Shown here: in pieces, positions 31,000-43,012 of the stretch
How positions within the stretch are numbered: the stretch's first letter is position 1
How the letters are laid out: each line of letters begins with the position of its first letter
Origin: Argyresthia goedartella
Taxonomy: Eukaryota > Arthropoda > Insecta > Lepidoptera > Argyresthiidae
Assembly: GCA_949825045.1 (NCBI GenBank)
Contig: OX463824.1
Span: 31,962,001 to 32,026,000, forward strand
Direction: 5' to 3'
DNA length: 64,000 nucleotides
Position numbers and translations under genes: made by a program
The notes under the pieces: generated by a model
The model's database searches: none
What the model saw: the letters and a program-made list of their open reading frames with translations, nothing else
What the model was told of the DNA's origin: nothing

Positions 31000-33365
31000 T
31001 GGTTGTTTTTACCTGCTAATGGCGTGACTAAGCCTTCAGCGAGCACACGAAGTAAGGATCAAACTGTTGTACAAAATATGTCAAGGATGAGCTATTTCGC
31101 AGCTAAAATAATGATGAATTACATAATTGGAGGTAAGCTTATTGCTATTCAGGCCAACATACAAACACGGATCAGTTACCGTAGGTTTCAGACATTGGAA
31201 AATTCTCAATATATTTATTGTAAAGGAACATATAATTGAACAGTTTTAATTATATTTCTGATGTTACAATAGAGATGCAAGTTAAATAGAGTTTTGGCCG
31301 CTCTTCGGTTTCCCGGAGTTGCCAAATAGATTTACGGCCAATTTTAAAACGTTTATCTATCAATTTATCTGAGGAATTTTACAGAATTTGTAACATTGGC
31401 ATGTCAAAAAGCTATCTGTCTGTATAACTGGGGATTGAAAATTCGAACTCGCGAATCGTACTCATTTAAATTTCGAACAACTAAATCGTTTACCAAACTA
31501 CTGATACGACACTGTGACTGCAAAATTCGTGTTATCAAGTATTTATGAGTGATCTCGTGATCGGCCGTATGCACGCCAGTACACCAAACAACTGAAAAAC
31601 AAAACAGGCATTGAGCCAGAATTTGACCCAGAAAAGTCAAAATTTCCAGCTAATCACGCCTTTTTGGACTGACAAAATGTGGCATGGTGGTTTACGAGAC
31701 TATTAATTTCAATGGGCTGAGTGGTAAAAATAATTGAAGCCTTTCCACAAAAAAGAGGATTATGTAGAATCATTAAAGGACTTGTGGGCTATATAGGAAG
31801 GATCAGTAAACAATGACCCAAAGCTTCGATAACACAGCTTGAACAGGTAATAAATGAGCGCATTTCTCTCATCTTGTGTCTCCTACTAGAAGCATCTGTG
31901 CGATGCTATAATAGGATATCTCAGAGCTATTATCTCTGGAACCGCTATCTATCCACGTAATCCTCTGCTGATGTTTTTAAAGCAAACGTTTTTTACTCGT
32001 AATGGTGGGAAACCATTGCCCAGCCTTAAGATCTGAGTCTATGTTGCAACGAGAATTAATTTGATTTATCGTTGTATTTCGTGACTGGTGACTCTACAAC
32101 GTCAGATAATGGAAGCTAGAGGCCAGCGTTGAACAGCTTATGCGCCTCGAGAAGAAAGGGACGTGTATGGACAGGAGCTGACCGACATCCTCTCATAGTG
32201 GAGAGACATGTTAAAAAAGAAGAACAAGGTGTGAGCTGACAGATCATTAGCGTTTCATGTGGCTTTAAAATTTAAAGATCTTTCTGCAACTGGCTGATAG
32301 TCTTAAATCGCAAACTTTAGTATTTCATTTGTAAGGCGGTGTCAGTGCAACAGTTTCAAGTACAGATGTATTTCGCCGGTTTTCTTACTCTAGAGAAGAA
32401 TATCTCATCGGTCACTGTTACGTTAGGGGTCCCGAGGGCAATGTGCCAGTTTTATATCGTGGTTTGTACATATTTACATTGCATATTTAATACGAGTGCG
32501 ATTCGGAGATAGAAAAGAAAAGTAAATATAATGCATTATTTGAAATGAACGCTGAATGTTGCCCATAGATTTTGCTTTCGACTTTTAGATTTCTACAGTG
32601 ACTATGGCTCACAAAAAATCGACAAGATGATGAGACCGATACCAGAGGCGGTTTTACGAACCTATGCGAACATGCAGCTATATTCTCTGCTTTCTGACAT
32701 CTAAAACAGGATTAACACATATGGTATGGAAGGCAGCATAGGTTACAACCCTTGCAGTCAATTGTTTTATTTCTCAAGCCTTCCACGCATGATTCGCGTT
32801 CGCGAGAAAAATGTGGGTTAAGATTGCTATCTTTATAGTAGCTGATGTTTACTCTCAATTATCTCGTAAACGCGACACTTTAGCGTATTATAATATATGA
32901 TATTTATTGTTCGTTTTTATGTCTTCTATCCATATACGTTCTTCGTGCGGTAGAAACTTCTATTTTTTTATTGATGGCTGGTGCCTATGCCACAAATCTT
33001 ATATGCCTTTTATATTGCAATATCTATAGAACTGAAATTTTGAATGATGGTATCTTACTTATAGTTGTAGTATGACCAATCACTGGCTCAAACAGGAATA
33101 AATAGCCGAGGGACTGTGCGTTCGAGTTCAGATAAAATAACCTTTTGCCATTTTACATAAGAGTCAATGACAGTTCGATTCGCATACTTTTTCGGCGCGT
33201 AATTATCCAGCTTCCTACACAGAGCGCGATAATTACGTAATTTGAATTTGAAAGCAGGATCTGTCAAAAGATAAAGCTGTTATGAGCTGTCAATTTCGAT
33301 AGTTTATATTGTTGACGCCTTCAAAGTAACACTTATTGTTAAACGCCTCTGCATTTGATAATGTT
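31000..33365. other. Long intronic stretch with no recognised gene
   Basis: About 2.4 kb in the exon 2-3 intron. A 'tgttgcaacgagaattaat' piece near 32050 has a match near 36417. Several 60-80 codon open frames exist without domains, and no splice-flanked conserved frame was found on either strand. Confidence 0.35.
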
Positions 33366-33369
33366 AGGG

Positions 33370-33523
33370 CTAGATCGCGCCAGAGGACGTGCTCCAACTA
33401 GATATCCTGACCAGATTAGAGAGGCGACAGGGCGACTCTGCACAACGCGTACCGTACTACTCAGCACTGTCAGCAATGGAGGAGGAGCATGCGGTGACCA
33501 TCCTCTGCATTGAGGGAACGAAC
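33370..33523 (+). pseudogene. Possible RTE-type ORF tail
   Basis: Plus-strand frame reads ..RARGRAPTRYPDQIREATGR, resembling the C-terminal 'GRP..RW.DDI' region of RTE/craft-type retroelement ORFs. Short, GC-richer than its surroundings, and ends at a SINE-2. Confidence 0.3.
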
Positions 33524-33990
33524 GACGACCCGAATGGCCGATTTAAAGATTTAAAGATTTATTGATAATTACAGGTCACATATACAGTCTTGAGACCAAA
33601 TCATGTGAGCGTTAACACTTAATAACGGCACACATAAATATTATAAATTGGTTGAAACATGTACAAGAAGATACAAAAAACAATTAAAACACCGACAAAC
33701 ACAATATCTTATAAGTTTATATGACTCACTGATTATTTAAAAACAGGTATACAATTTAAAAAAAAACCGAGTTGGCAGTGACCCTGCCTACGAAGCCAAG
33801 GGTCCCGGGTTCGAGTCCCGGTGGGGGCAAATATTTTTTTCATGAGAACGGATATTTGTACCCTAGTCATGGTTGTTTATCTATCTAAGTATAATATTTA
33901 TCTACCTATATATAAGTATGTGTATTGTTGTCTAGTACCCAAGATACAGGGAATCCTAGTTTAGGGCTAGATCAATGGGTGTCAATAGTG
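33524..33990 (+). mobile_element. SINE-2 copy interrupted by a LINE tail
   Basis: Starts gacgacccgaatggccg (33524-33540), is broken by 226 bp (33541-33766), and resumes accgagttggcagtgaccct, gggttcgagtcccggtgggg, through cccaagatacagggaatcct. The two parts overlap by ccga, consistent with a short target duplication. Confidence 0.8.
33541..33766 (-). mobile_element. LINE 3' UTR inserted in SINE-2
   Basis: Complement ends caataaatctttaaatcttt (an aataaa-like signal plus a (CTTTAAAT)n tail). The other end is an A-rich boundary next to the ccga duplication. There is no ORF; this is a 5'-truncated retrotransposed tail. Confidence 0.65.
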
Positions 33991-34010
33991 TCCACTGTCA
34001 ATAGTGTCCA

Positions 34011-34895
34011 AAAATTGGAAAAAAAAAAATAGATTTAAAATTAAAATTAAAATATATTGCTAGGCAAAACTGGACTATTCTTTTTTATCCGGTAGCTTAT
34101 TTAAAAGCCATTCCAACGATATAACTTTCTTAGAGAGCTCTCATAGAAAAAATAGAGATATCGTCATTTTAATGAAACGGGACGTTAGCGGGCGGAGTTC
34201 GCGTGCGACCCCGTGACAGACGCGGCCATTTTGCATTTTTGGGTTTGACAGTACAGAGGTTATAATAATTCCACTTGTTTGAGTAATCCAATGTAATAAT
34301 AGCCACTTTTTTGTTTCTTTCACTATTCTTAAAAAAAAAACCCTGTGATATATGGATTATATGATTGATTTTGCAAGGATGAAACGAAATGCGATTGAAA
34401 AATGTTGAATAATGGTTTTGCATGGGAAACGATGTGTTTAGGTGTTTAGGTTTTCGTACACGTTTTGACGCCTGAATGTTATTATACAAACGATTGCTCT
34501 GTCAAATTGATAATAACGTCTATGATCAGACGGCTCCGAAAGTTGTACGATTTTGGCTTATTTTATTTTTGTATCTATCGTATGTGCAAAGAACTGTCCC
34601 TTCACTATGATTCGGCTAATATCATGTTCGATCGAAGATAGTGCTTTTATTCATTGCTGCTTCGCATCCCATATTAACTGCTAACCTAATTTTCTCTGAT
34701 ACACCACACAATAAAGTCAGTCGCACTCGCCGTGGCACCTAGTCACCGTTGGTCCAGTGTAGACGCGCCATGTGTCAAATATACCAAAGTGACAGGTTTT
34801 TTTTTCGGCTGGTGTCTAAAATATAGATTTTAGTCGATTTGTCAATTGCGATTAAGGTTCCTAGATGTTAGAGATACATAATGAGGCTACTTTAA
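34011..34895. other. Intron; no gene recognised
   Basis: AT-rich with poly-A at 34015-34030. No family from this window is matched. Open frames 34141-34323 and 34169-34489 lack any domain. Confidence 0.3.
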
Positions 34896-34904
34896 CGCTG
34901 ACAA

Positions 34905-35128
34905 TTGGTGTTTAAATAAACATAAACAATTACGTTCAGGCACATACATTGCTTCTGGTCCCACACTGGCCCCACACAATGTATCGTGGGAACTAGAAAC
35001 AGCAACGTCACACAAATATAAAAATCGAAGACCTGGGGATTTTTTTCTTCATCCTCAGCCGGGGATCGAACCCGGGACCTCTGGATTGTTAGATACGGAG
35101 TCACAACCGCATCACCACAGAAGAAAGA
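34905..35128 (-). mobile_element. SINE-1 copy 4
   Basis: aggcacatacattgcttctg, a 'ctggccccaca' duplication in the core, gtgggaactagaaacagcaa, and gccggggatcgaacccggga (complement B box). The A-box end is decayed (cacaaccgcatcaccacaga). Confidence 0.75.
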
Positions 35129-35567
35129 CAGAAAGAAGGAGCCTATACTCAGCATTAGGTAAATGTGGGCTTATTGATTGTTTGATTGTGATTATTAAAA
35201 CATCCATCACTTTTTAAGGGATCAGGATATGTCAGAGATACAGATTTGAGCTACTGGTTACAAACATTGCAAAGATTGCAGTGGCCTCTGTTCCAAGCCA
35301 AGCGTTCATTCTATATTTTTATCTCCTCCATCCTGCTTCATAAACTCGCGCAATCAAAAATAATCACTTCCAATCCAATCCCAATAAAAATCCCATTTTG
35401 GCCTAACGACTTTACAAGACCTACTTATCAATACTGACCGCTAATTCCACCTACTGAACCAACTTGTACATTCTAGTCACGCGCGCAGCCCCTCGGTTCA
35501 GACAATTGGAAATTGTTCTGAAGCGGTAAAAAAACACATTTTGCTATTTCTTCAGTTGACGCAACTT
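35129..35567. other. Intron; nothing recognised
   Basis: No repeat or coding signal recognised. The frame 35246-35437 has no domain. Confidence 0.3.
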
Positions 35568-35803
35568 TATACAGGCTGTAACTGATAGATGTAGTTATAT
35601 TTAAGGGGTTTTTGGGACCATTATTCTAAACAATTTTTACTTTGTCACCGATATGATCAGATCGACTTTATTTTTCATATCTCCATACGTTTTGGCCCAG
35701 GCTGTCAGGTCATAGGGAGGTGAAAGATAAAGTTGCTCAGAGTGAGGTCCCTAACACCCCCTTAAAATGTGACTACACTTTTCTGTCACATCCTGTATAC
35801 CTG
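35568..35803. repeat. Palindromic MITE (family P), copy 3 (complete)
   Basis: Left end atacaggctgtaactgatag and right end ctgtcacatcctgtat are inverted to each other. Inner arms gaccattattctaaacaa and agagtgaggtccctaa are partly inverted. It is the least rearranged of the four copies. Confidence 0.65.
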
Positions 35804-36965
35804 TCATTAATGGCTACTTTGAGCGGTTGCTATGAGACCCGAGGAGGAGATGATGGAAGGAATGGGATTTGTTAGTAGAGAGGATAGGTTGTCGCAGTGA
35901 CATCAATCGAATATGAGAAAATTATTTTCACTGTTAACAAAGTATTCACAGTGTAACATTGTTTATTAAAATGTCGAAGCACAACCGACAAATCAATGTT
36001 TGACGGCAACTCAAAGACATTCTGTTACTGTCTCTAGCTCAGAAGCAAACAGCGCCAGTATGGCATTTAAGCAGCACTTTATATAAGCAGCCATATTCGG
36101 CCACAAATGTTTCGTAGATAAAGTTAAAGAATGAGTTTCAAAAAAGTAGCTTACATCAAAAATGTGTATTACTTTTTGTTAACAAAACCCTCTATTGGCA
36201 TCAAAAACTAAATTCTGTAGCCAACCATGAATGAACCTCGCAAACTGGACCTATGTAAACAAAAAGAGTTATAAGCTAAACAAGTTTACAGAATATTACA
36301 GAACAGAGCCAGTTAACAGCAAATAGGTATAAAGAACGGAGATGGCGCCTCTGCCAAAAGGCAAGGTTTTTCTTGTATGCATGTGTGTTGTTGCCCAGTT
36401 TTACAAGCGCCTTTGTTGCGACGAGAATTAATGTATTGTTGTGTTTTTTTATGTAGCTGTAATACTGCCCCACTACTGAGCAAAAGCCTTCCCATCTTGA
36501 GTCCATACGTCCCTAATCTGTGCCACCTATGGCCACCGGGGCAGTAGCGACAAGGTCAGTCCGCCATCTCCGTTATGGCCCTGCTCATACGCCCCGGTAG
36601 CCTCTTGTGGCACCAAAAATAATACTATAAGAGTTAATTCAGAAGGCAATTCCAGTCCTAAATGTTCTGAGGTTAACAATGCGCTCGCAAATTTCATAGC
36701 AACTTTTCCGTTTGTTTCTGTTTGATTGAAGTTTTTGGCAGATGAATACATATCGTACAAAACAATTCGTGTTAACAAAGCTATGTGAATCATTTTTTTT
36801 TGTTACGTTGGCTTTGATTGGTGAATGAGTCATGTACTGAATAACGCAACTCCAGTATGTATAGGTAGAAGGTTGAAGAAAAAGCTTCGGCAACATTTAA
36901 ACAAAAACAAAACAGAGAGAGAAAGGAAAAAGGAGAAAGGAGACAGGGGAAAGAAAATAACTCAC
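35804..36965. other. Intron flanking Side exon 2; one repeat scrap
   Basis: 36475-36605 holds tgccccactactgagcaaaa and cccgg-rich sequence, an old lepidopteran repeat related to 11945. The open frames 36276-36506, 36527-36793 and 36639-36896 are non-coding. Just downstream of the exon 2 donor is an A/G-rich stretch (36895-36960). Confidence 0.35.
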
Positions 36966-37174
36966 CAATGAGAGTAAAGTTGAGCCGCATATTCCTAGTG
37001 GGCGAGTTGTGGAAGTCCACGCGACACCGGTACACTCCCGCGTCGCTTGCCACTACGCCATCCACCAGTAACACCGCGGGCGCCGCACTCGCTCGGAAGA
37101 ATGCGCGCGCGCCGAAGCCGGACGGCGAAGACCAGAGCTTGGGCTGCGAGGCGAGCCGGCCGCGAACGTCGTAG
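36966..37174 (-). CDS. Side-family exon 2 of window: second half of Ig1
   Basis: A 209-nt exon, in phase 2 and out phase 1; acceptor tgtttag, donor ATTG|gtgagt. It encodes YDVRGR at the start, the family signature KLWSSPSGFGARAFF, then the F strand DAGVYRCRVDFHNSPTRN with the second Ig1 cysteine, and ends in NFTLI, an N-glycosylation sequon at the domain edge. GC content is clearly higher than in the surrounding intron, as expected for selected coding sequence. The open frame continues past both splice sites (36790-37188), which makes the exon look longer than it is; the splice consensus and phase match to neighbours fix the ends. The intron separating it from exon 1 is about 15 kb and contains the gypsy element. 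Confidence 0.9.
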
Positions 37175-37489
37175 CTAAACAGAAACATTTGTAACTAACA
37201 ACAACATAGCGTCTCGCCTTTACCCATACGGGGTGGCACACAGTTTAAACAGTTATAATACTCCTATACTCCTATAATACTCCTAAAACCACTTGTAATT
37301 TCTGACACCTTCTAAATGGAGGATTAATAATTTAACCCTTTCGCCCGCCTGCTGGCCGGAAAAGAAAAAATAATGACATAATAATTAAGGCAAATTTTAC
37401 GTTGTTTCCTCGCCAATGCCCACAATAAATGTACCATACTCTAGGTGACTTCTGTCAAAAAAGTTCCTTTTTAGGTTCTCTGCGTCACA

Positions 37490-38010
37490 GCAGGTTAATA
37501 GTAGTTTATCTACACACGTATCATAAACCCTCTTTACTGCGTTCAAAAACCGCACGTTACGATCAGCATTATGTTAAACTACTTGGTAAAAACTCGTTTC
37601 GTATCTGGAAAACTACACATAATGGTCATTATGTGTAGTTTTTCTACATATAATGACATTAAAATTTCGAACGCCGACGCCCACCCGCGTGCCGTCCCTA
37701 GTTTGTCTGTGAAGTTGGTACTGACATTCAAATTTCGAACGCCGACGCCCGCCTGCGTGAAGTTGGTACTAAAGAACAAGCTAAACAATTTCAGAACCAC
37801 AATGCCGGTCAAACATGCGGTTCCTGAACACATCAAAGAGAGCTTATGATATGTGTGTAGATAAACTAGTGTTTGTAACTATACATAATTAGGCATTAAA
37901 ACTCTCGAGTGATATTATTATGAAACTCGCCTTCGGCTCGTTTCATAGACCCACTCTCGAGTTTTAATGCCCTCCATTATGCAGCAGTCACATTACGTGA
38001 CTGCTTAAAA
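37490..38010 (+). mobile_element. NA-1 MITE copy B (complete)
   Basis: TIRs tagtttatctacacacgtat (37502) and atatgtgtgtagataaacta (to 37868). Central hairpin 37607-37644 has 17 of 18 pairs. Two 'aaatttcgaacgccgacgcc' units lie at 37666 and 37732. Downstream is a second nested hairpin: ggcattaaaactctcgagtg with cactctcgagttttaatgcc (37893-37973) enclosing atgaaactcg...cgtttcat. Confidence 0.8.
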
Positions 38011-38040
38011 TTGCGATGCATTAAATGAATACGGCAGCAA

Positions 38041-38340
38041 AGATTCAGATTCAGATTCAACTTTTTATTGAATATAAATAAATAAATTATCTTATTCAAC
38101 GTCAAAATTATACTTAATTATAACTTAATGTCAAGTCAATTATTTTTTTATAAAAAAAAAAGACTACACCGTTTCGGAAGGTGGGCCTCGGGGTTAAGAA
38201 GAAACGGCAAGAAACTCCCCCATATCTCCTTTTTTTTTAAATGAGTTCAAAACAGGTACTGGTTTCGTTCTAAGGAAATTCGCCGGCGAGTGATAGACTT
38301 GATCCATCGCCCCTCGCCGAATTTCTGTGCGCTGAGATGG
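38041..38340 (-). mobile_element. LINE 3' UTR, minus strand
   Basis: (GATTCA)n at 38042-38060 is the complement of a TGAATC-repeat tail next to tttttattgaatataaataa. The body contains gtttcggaaggtgggcctcg and atcgcccctcgccgaatttc. No ORF2 part is present, so the copy is 5'-truncated to its UTR. Confidence 0.5.
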
Positions 38341-39290
38341 TATGGTAATGTAAATGTGTTAAACGCAAAATCTGGGCTGTTTGATGCATAAATGGTTCTC
38401 AAACAATATGTCAAAATACATCGACTTTAAACAACAAGCACTAATGGCTATTTAGCTCATATCAAGTGAATACTATTATAAAGAGGAACAATTAAAATGG
38501 ATTTTAGTATACTTTCTGTTATTGATATATATAATCTCACGTACTTACTTGTGGGGTAAGATCAAGATCCCCAAGAAGCAACCTATACAAAATGTTTTCA
38601 GGCCAAAAGGTTCGGTAAATTTACGAATAGATTTCGACTGAAGGAATATACCGGGTACCGGTGTACACGGGCCCTTCTAAAGTAAGTTGAATACGAGGTT
38701 TGGTATAAAATAGAAGAGTTCCATGTCGTTCCTTATGTAGACCAACTGCATCTTTAGGTGAGACGAAGACGTACAAAATCCTCCTTATTGAGGATAATTT
38801 ATCGCAGCACAATACCGTTGGACCATAGGGCAGTCGGGCATGCAGCATATTATTTTTATTTTCAAAGACCTCTTTTTATTTACGAATAGACTCTCTCGAA
38901 TTAGTTACACATTACACTCTAGGACACAGTCATTAGAGATACAGATTATACTTCACATTTCTTTCGTAGGCTATAATCACTATTTAAAGTTTAGAAAATA
39001 AATATTTAATTATGATACCGATTGTCTAGTTTCGGTAAGGACTCGAGCACCATGGCATTTCTGTTTCGCTATACATTTAGAATTTTATTACCATAGCATA
39101 AGGTTCGAAATCGCAACACAAAACCTGTGACAGACGGACGGACGGACACGCGAGTGATCCTATAGGGGTACCTTTTGAGGTACGTTACCCTAAAAAATGT
39201 GAGAATACTATAAAAATTTAACAGTAAAGGTTGAATAAAATATAATTTATAAGTAGTTCTGACAATAACTTTTTAATTGGAACTAAAACT
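38341..39290. other. Intron with repeat scraps
   Basis: 39055-39195 carries 'accatagcataaggttcgaa' and 'gacggacggacggacacgcg', pieces of the common gttccgtac-type repeat set. The open frame 38621-38848 has no domain. Confidence 0.35.
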
Positions 39291-40195
39291 GTGCTATTAA
39301 AAAAAACATTTTCGGTAGCGTCCGCTGCGAAGTAGGGAGCCAATTAAGTATTCTGTGCCTGTACGTAGTCGGTGCCCCTCCCACGCCGCGTGGTCCGCTG
39401 CGCTGCGTGAGGCCACACCGGCCATGGCGCGGCGGCGATTATTTTTCTGTTAGTATTTTTTTTAGAAACTTAAATTCGTAATATCTTTTGAATGGAATGT
39501 CCGATTCGAAGAATACAAAAAGTAATCTGCAGGTATTCAAACTGTCTTGATTACGAAATGATTTATTTGGATATGTAATTAAGGATTAATATAAAGTCAA
39601 AAAAGTCAGATTGTGGTCAGCATTTCTAACAACTTTTGTAACAAATGTAAAAAAGATACTAAAATAGTTGGTCATATGGTATCGCAAAGTTTTTTGTAGA
39701 TATTGATATGTTATTTAATATTGCAGTTATTTTTTTGGCTCTATTATCAAACGTTTTCGCAGAGAGATATTTTATGGCTATTTTTTACACCTTGGGTTAC
39801 ATTATTGAAGTTTTAGTAGGGATCCCTAATTTTTTCTGGTAATTAATATATCTTTTATTACGTAGGAATAATGTAGCAAACTAATGATGAAATAATTTTT
39901 GAAATCCGACTAATAGTTTTTGAGTTTATGCGTTACAAACAAACAAATCTTTCCTCTTTATAATAGTGTAGAGATAGAGATAGAGATAGAGACGTAGAGA
40001 TAAAGGTGTAGAGATTATCTGATCCCCGCAATCTGGTGCAGTCGGATAAATAGTATCCCATATGTTAATCTAGCTTATCTCTGTGCAAAATTTCATTCAA
40101 ATCCGTTTCAGCCGTTTCAGCGTGATTGTGGCACAAACACACAAAAATCCAAACATCTTAACATCGCTTCTTATATTGTAATATTAGTTGGATTA
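39291..40195 (+). mobile_element. Probable RTE-type LINE 3' region (two tails)
   Basis: 39890-39970 (ccgactaatagtttttgagt, tctttcctctttataatagt) and 40085-40195 (attcaaatccgtttcagccg, caaacacacaaaaatccaaa, ttatattgtaatattagttg) resemble the 3' ends of RTE-type elements common in Lepidoptera. A GATAGA-like run (39969-40010) lies between. There is no ORF. Confidence 0.45.
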
Positions 40196-40811
40196 ATATC
40201 GATGATTAGTTTGACCCTGTCAGCTCGTAATTTTAAACGATTGTAATTTTGAACGAACCTTATGCCATGGTAATAAAATTTAAAATCTGTAACGGGTATT
40301 CATCCTTTGGCCAGACGAACACGCTTCAAGGGTTCATTACTAATATATTTTATTGGGTTAAATAATTTAAATTACTGGGCTTATTCGATAATAAGTTAAA
40401 CAGTATGAAACATGTAACTGACTCGCCCACTAGCGGTTGGTGGCGGCACAAGAGTTGGCGCCGGGAGTGCAGTGAGTCGTACTAGGTAAATTTCCTACCT
40501 ATTCCAACTGTTCCAAGTCCGCAAAATACTCAATCCAAATACCTGTTATTGGAGTCTCACCTAGTACCATAGTATAAGGCCGAGTCTAGTCGCGCCAACC
40601 CCGTAAAGTACCTAGTAAAGTTACGTTCTTGCAGATAAGGGTGATAATTACTAGGGTAAATGGTGCTAGCTGCACGGCAGAATGTATACTATTTTATATG
40701 CGCAATCCAAGCTCAGGTCAAAGTCAGAGATAAGCTAGACCACTACGGTACCTACTTAATATTGAGTACATATGTTTTTTATTAACCTAGGCAAGTGATA
40801 AATTTCCATGT
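40196..40811. other. Intron; nothing assigned
   Basis: Contains a 'ccttatgccatggtaataaa' scrap near 40258 shared with 12777. No gene is seen. Confidence 0.3.
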
Positions 40812-40821
40812 ACCTACATAT

Positions 40822-41454
40822 TGTAAACTCCTCTGTCCTGGTAGTACTTCTCTCGACGACAATAAAAAGATTTACTCGACTTATGAACAATTTATTTCGC
40901 TCCAATCCACTGTCGTGTCGGTACAAGACTGCCCGCTCCACTCACAATCACGAGCTTTTATAGGTTCCTCTAGAGGAATCAAACATAAATATAATTTTAC
41001 AAAGTTGACAACATTAAGTATACTTAAAAATATTGTAATTATTTACATTGAATAACTAAATTAACTCTGTGTTTTTGACAATGTCTATTATCCATAGAAT
41101 TTTAATTTTGTTTGTTACTTCCGCCGCCATTCCGCTGCGCGTGTTCGGGTGGCGGAAGTAACAATTTATAATTTTAAAACTCACACAATAAATCTCATAA
41201 TTAAATCATTAACATAATAAATTTCTCATTATAATATGATGATATATTTTAACAACATTTATCCGATATTGATTTAATTTTGGGTACTACTTCCGCCGCC
41301 ATTTTTCTGCGCGCTTTCGGGTGGCGGAAATAGCAACTGCTTGTGTTACGATTTCATTTTTTTAAAACTCATACAATATAGCTCAAATTTAATTATTAAT
41401 AAAATAACATTTATCAGGATAGTTTTTAAATTCAACACTATGCAATTCCTAACA
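40822..41454 (-). repeat. 3' LTR of gypsy element
   Basis: 633 bp, TG at 40822 and CA at 41454 on the plus strand. It contains two related stem-loops (41113-41162 and 41286-41335), each pairing acttccgccgcc with gggtggcggaa. Next to it on the internal side a purine-rich run (complement caggatgggcgaa, 41455-41467) could be the polypurine tract. Confidence 0.92.
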
Positions 41455-41967
41455 TTCGCCCATCCTGACTACCACATCGCGTCCTCGCGAATTCATATTA
41501 AAGTACATACCACTGTTTATTTTAAAATAGATATTTCAAAAAGTGCAATGTTTTTTTTCTTAATAACTTTATACCATTACAAAATCATAAATCATTACTA
41601 AAGAATAAAATTTAACTGACCATTTTTACACAAATTTACACTAGATTTTCAGATAGATTGTTTAACGAATATTCAAAATCTCTGCAACACTTCAGCAAAG
41701 CCAATAGCCAATACTTTAAAACAATCATTTATATACGATTATTTATAGGTCCAACTATAACAATTAACTCACTCAATTCAGATTACCTTACTAACTTTGC
41801 TACCATACTAACTCATCCAATTTTACTTTACTAAATGACATTATGTATTTTCCATTTAAATAAATACCTTACTAACTTTGCTACCATACAAACTCATCCA
41901 ATTATCTTTACTAAATGACCTTATGTACAATTTCCAGACTGTAAAAACTGCCAGTGTCCTAATTCAA

Positions 41968-43012
41968 TCAATCCTCCATATTATCCTCCGAAGATTCAGA
42001 TTCGATTGTGTGATAAGTTAGCCAGGGATAGATTTTATCTACCGAATAAACTCCCTTATAGCTAGCTTTCCCCTTTTTTTTCGTTATAGGTGTATCTTCG
42101 ACTTCGTATCTGTCATTTGGATAGACTTTCGTAATTTTATATGGTCCAAAACATTAAGGTACCAATTTCTGACTACCCTTCTGCATGATATCTCTTTCTA
42201 CTCTAACTAGCTCTCCTTCTTTAAACTGTCGTGGTGCACATCGTGCCCTATCAAAACGTTTTTTCTGTTGTTCTTGGGACTTTTTAATATTTTCCAAAGC
42301 CTCTGATCTAGCCTCCTCTATATTACTGACTAATGAGTCATCTTCAGTTAATGCCACAGAAAGTTTTAATTCACTTTCTGCCACCCCTGTAAGTCTGAGT
42401 CCAAATAAAAGTTCTGCAGGTGTTTTCCCAGTAGCCTTATTGATCGTATTGTTCAAACCCCATTGTACGTCTGTCAGAACCTCATCCCATATTCTTTCAT
42501 CTTTTCCGTGTATCATTGCTGTTAACGAACCAAGGACCGTACGATTGTAACGCTCAACTTGACCGTTTGCTCTAGGCGTTGCTACTGAATTCAAAACGTG
42601 TTTTACACTTTTGCCCTCCAGAAATTCCCTAAAATTTGAACTTGTGAACGTGCTACCTCTGTCAGTGATAACCCTATCTGGGACTCCAAACAAGGCAAAA
42701 TAATCCCTGAAAACTGATATGGTAGTATTACTTTTAGTATTCTTTACGGGTTTTAGTAAAATAAATTTAGTGAAAGCGTCTATAATAGCCAAAATATATT
42801 TGTTTTTCTTTTTACTATCATTGAATGGACCTAAGTGATCCGCGTGCAAGGTATGAAACGGTCTTGAGACCTTTTCAATTGGATGTAAGTACCCTGATCG
42901 TCTTCCACCTGGTGTCTTGCCATGTGCACATTGCACACATGATTGACAGTACTTTTTAACGAATTTGTTAATTTTCGGAAACCAATAATCCCCGAACCTT
43001 GTCTAAGGTTTT
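41968..43012 (-). pseudogene. Gypsy integrase
   Basis: After the stop a one-base frameshift near 42985 leads into the frame with CQSCVQCAHGK (the zinc-domain cysteines), then the catalytic core: LHADHLGPF (first D), VITDRGSTFTS (second D) and ANGQVERYNRT (E), with spacing normal for gypsy integrases. The C-terminal domain is split by TAA at 42154-42156; the same frame goes on through FGPYKITKVYP (GPY motif) and an acidic tail to TGA 41968-41970. No chromodomain is visible. Confidence 0.87.

Noticed and set aside
37579..37849. Overlapping open frames on both strands within NA-1 (also at 30698)
   Set aside because: They follow the palindromic and duplicated MITE sequence and are not conserved as proteins between copies (frames differ).
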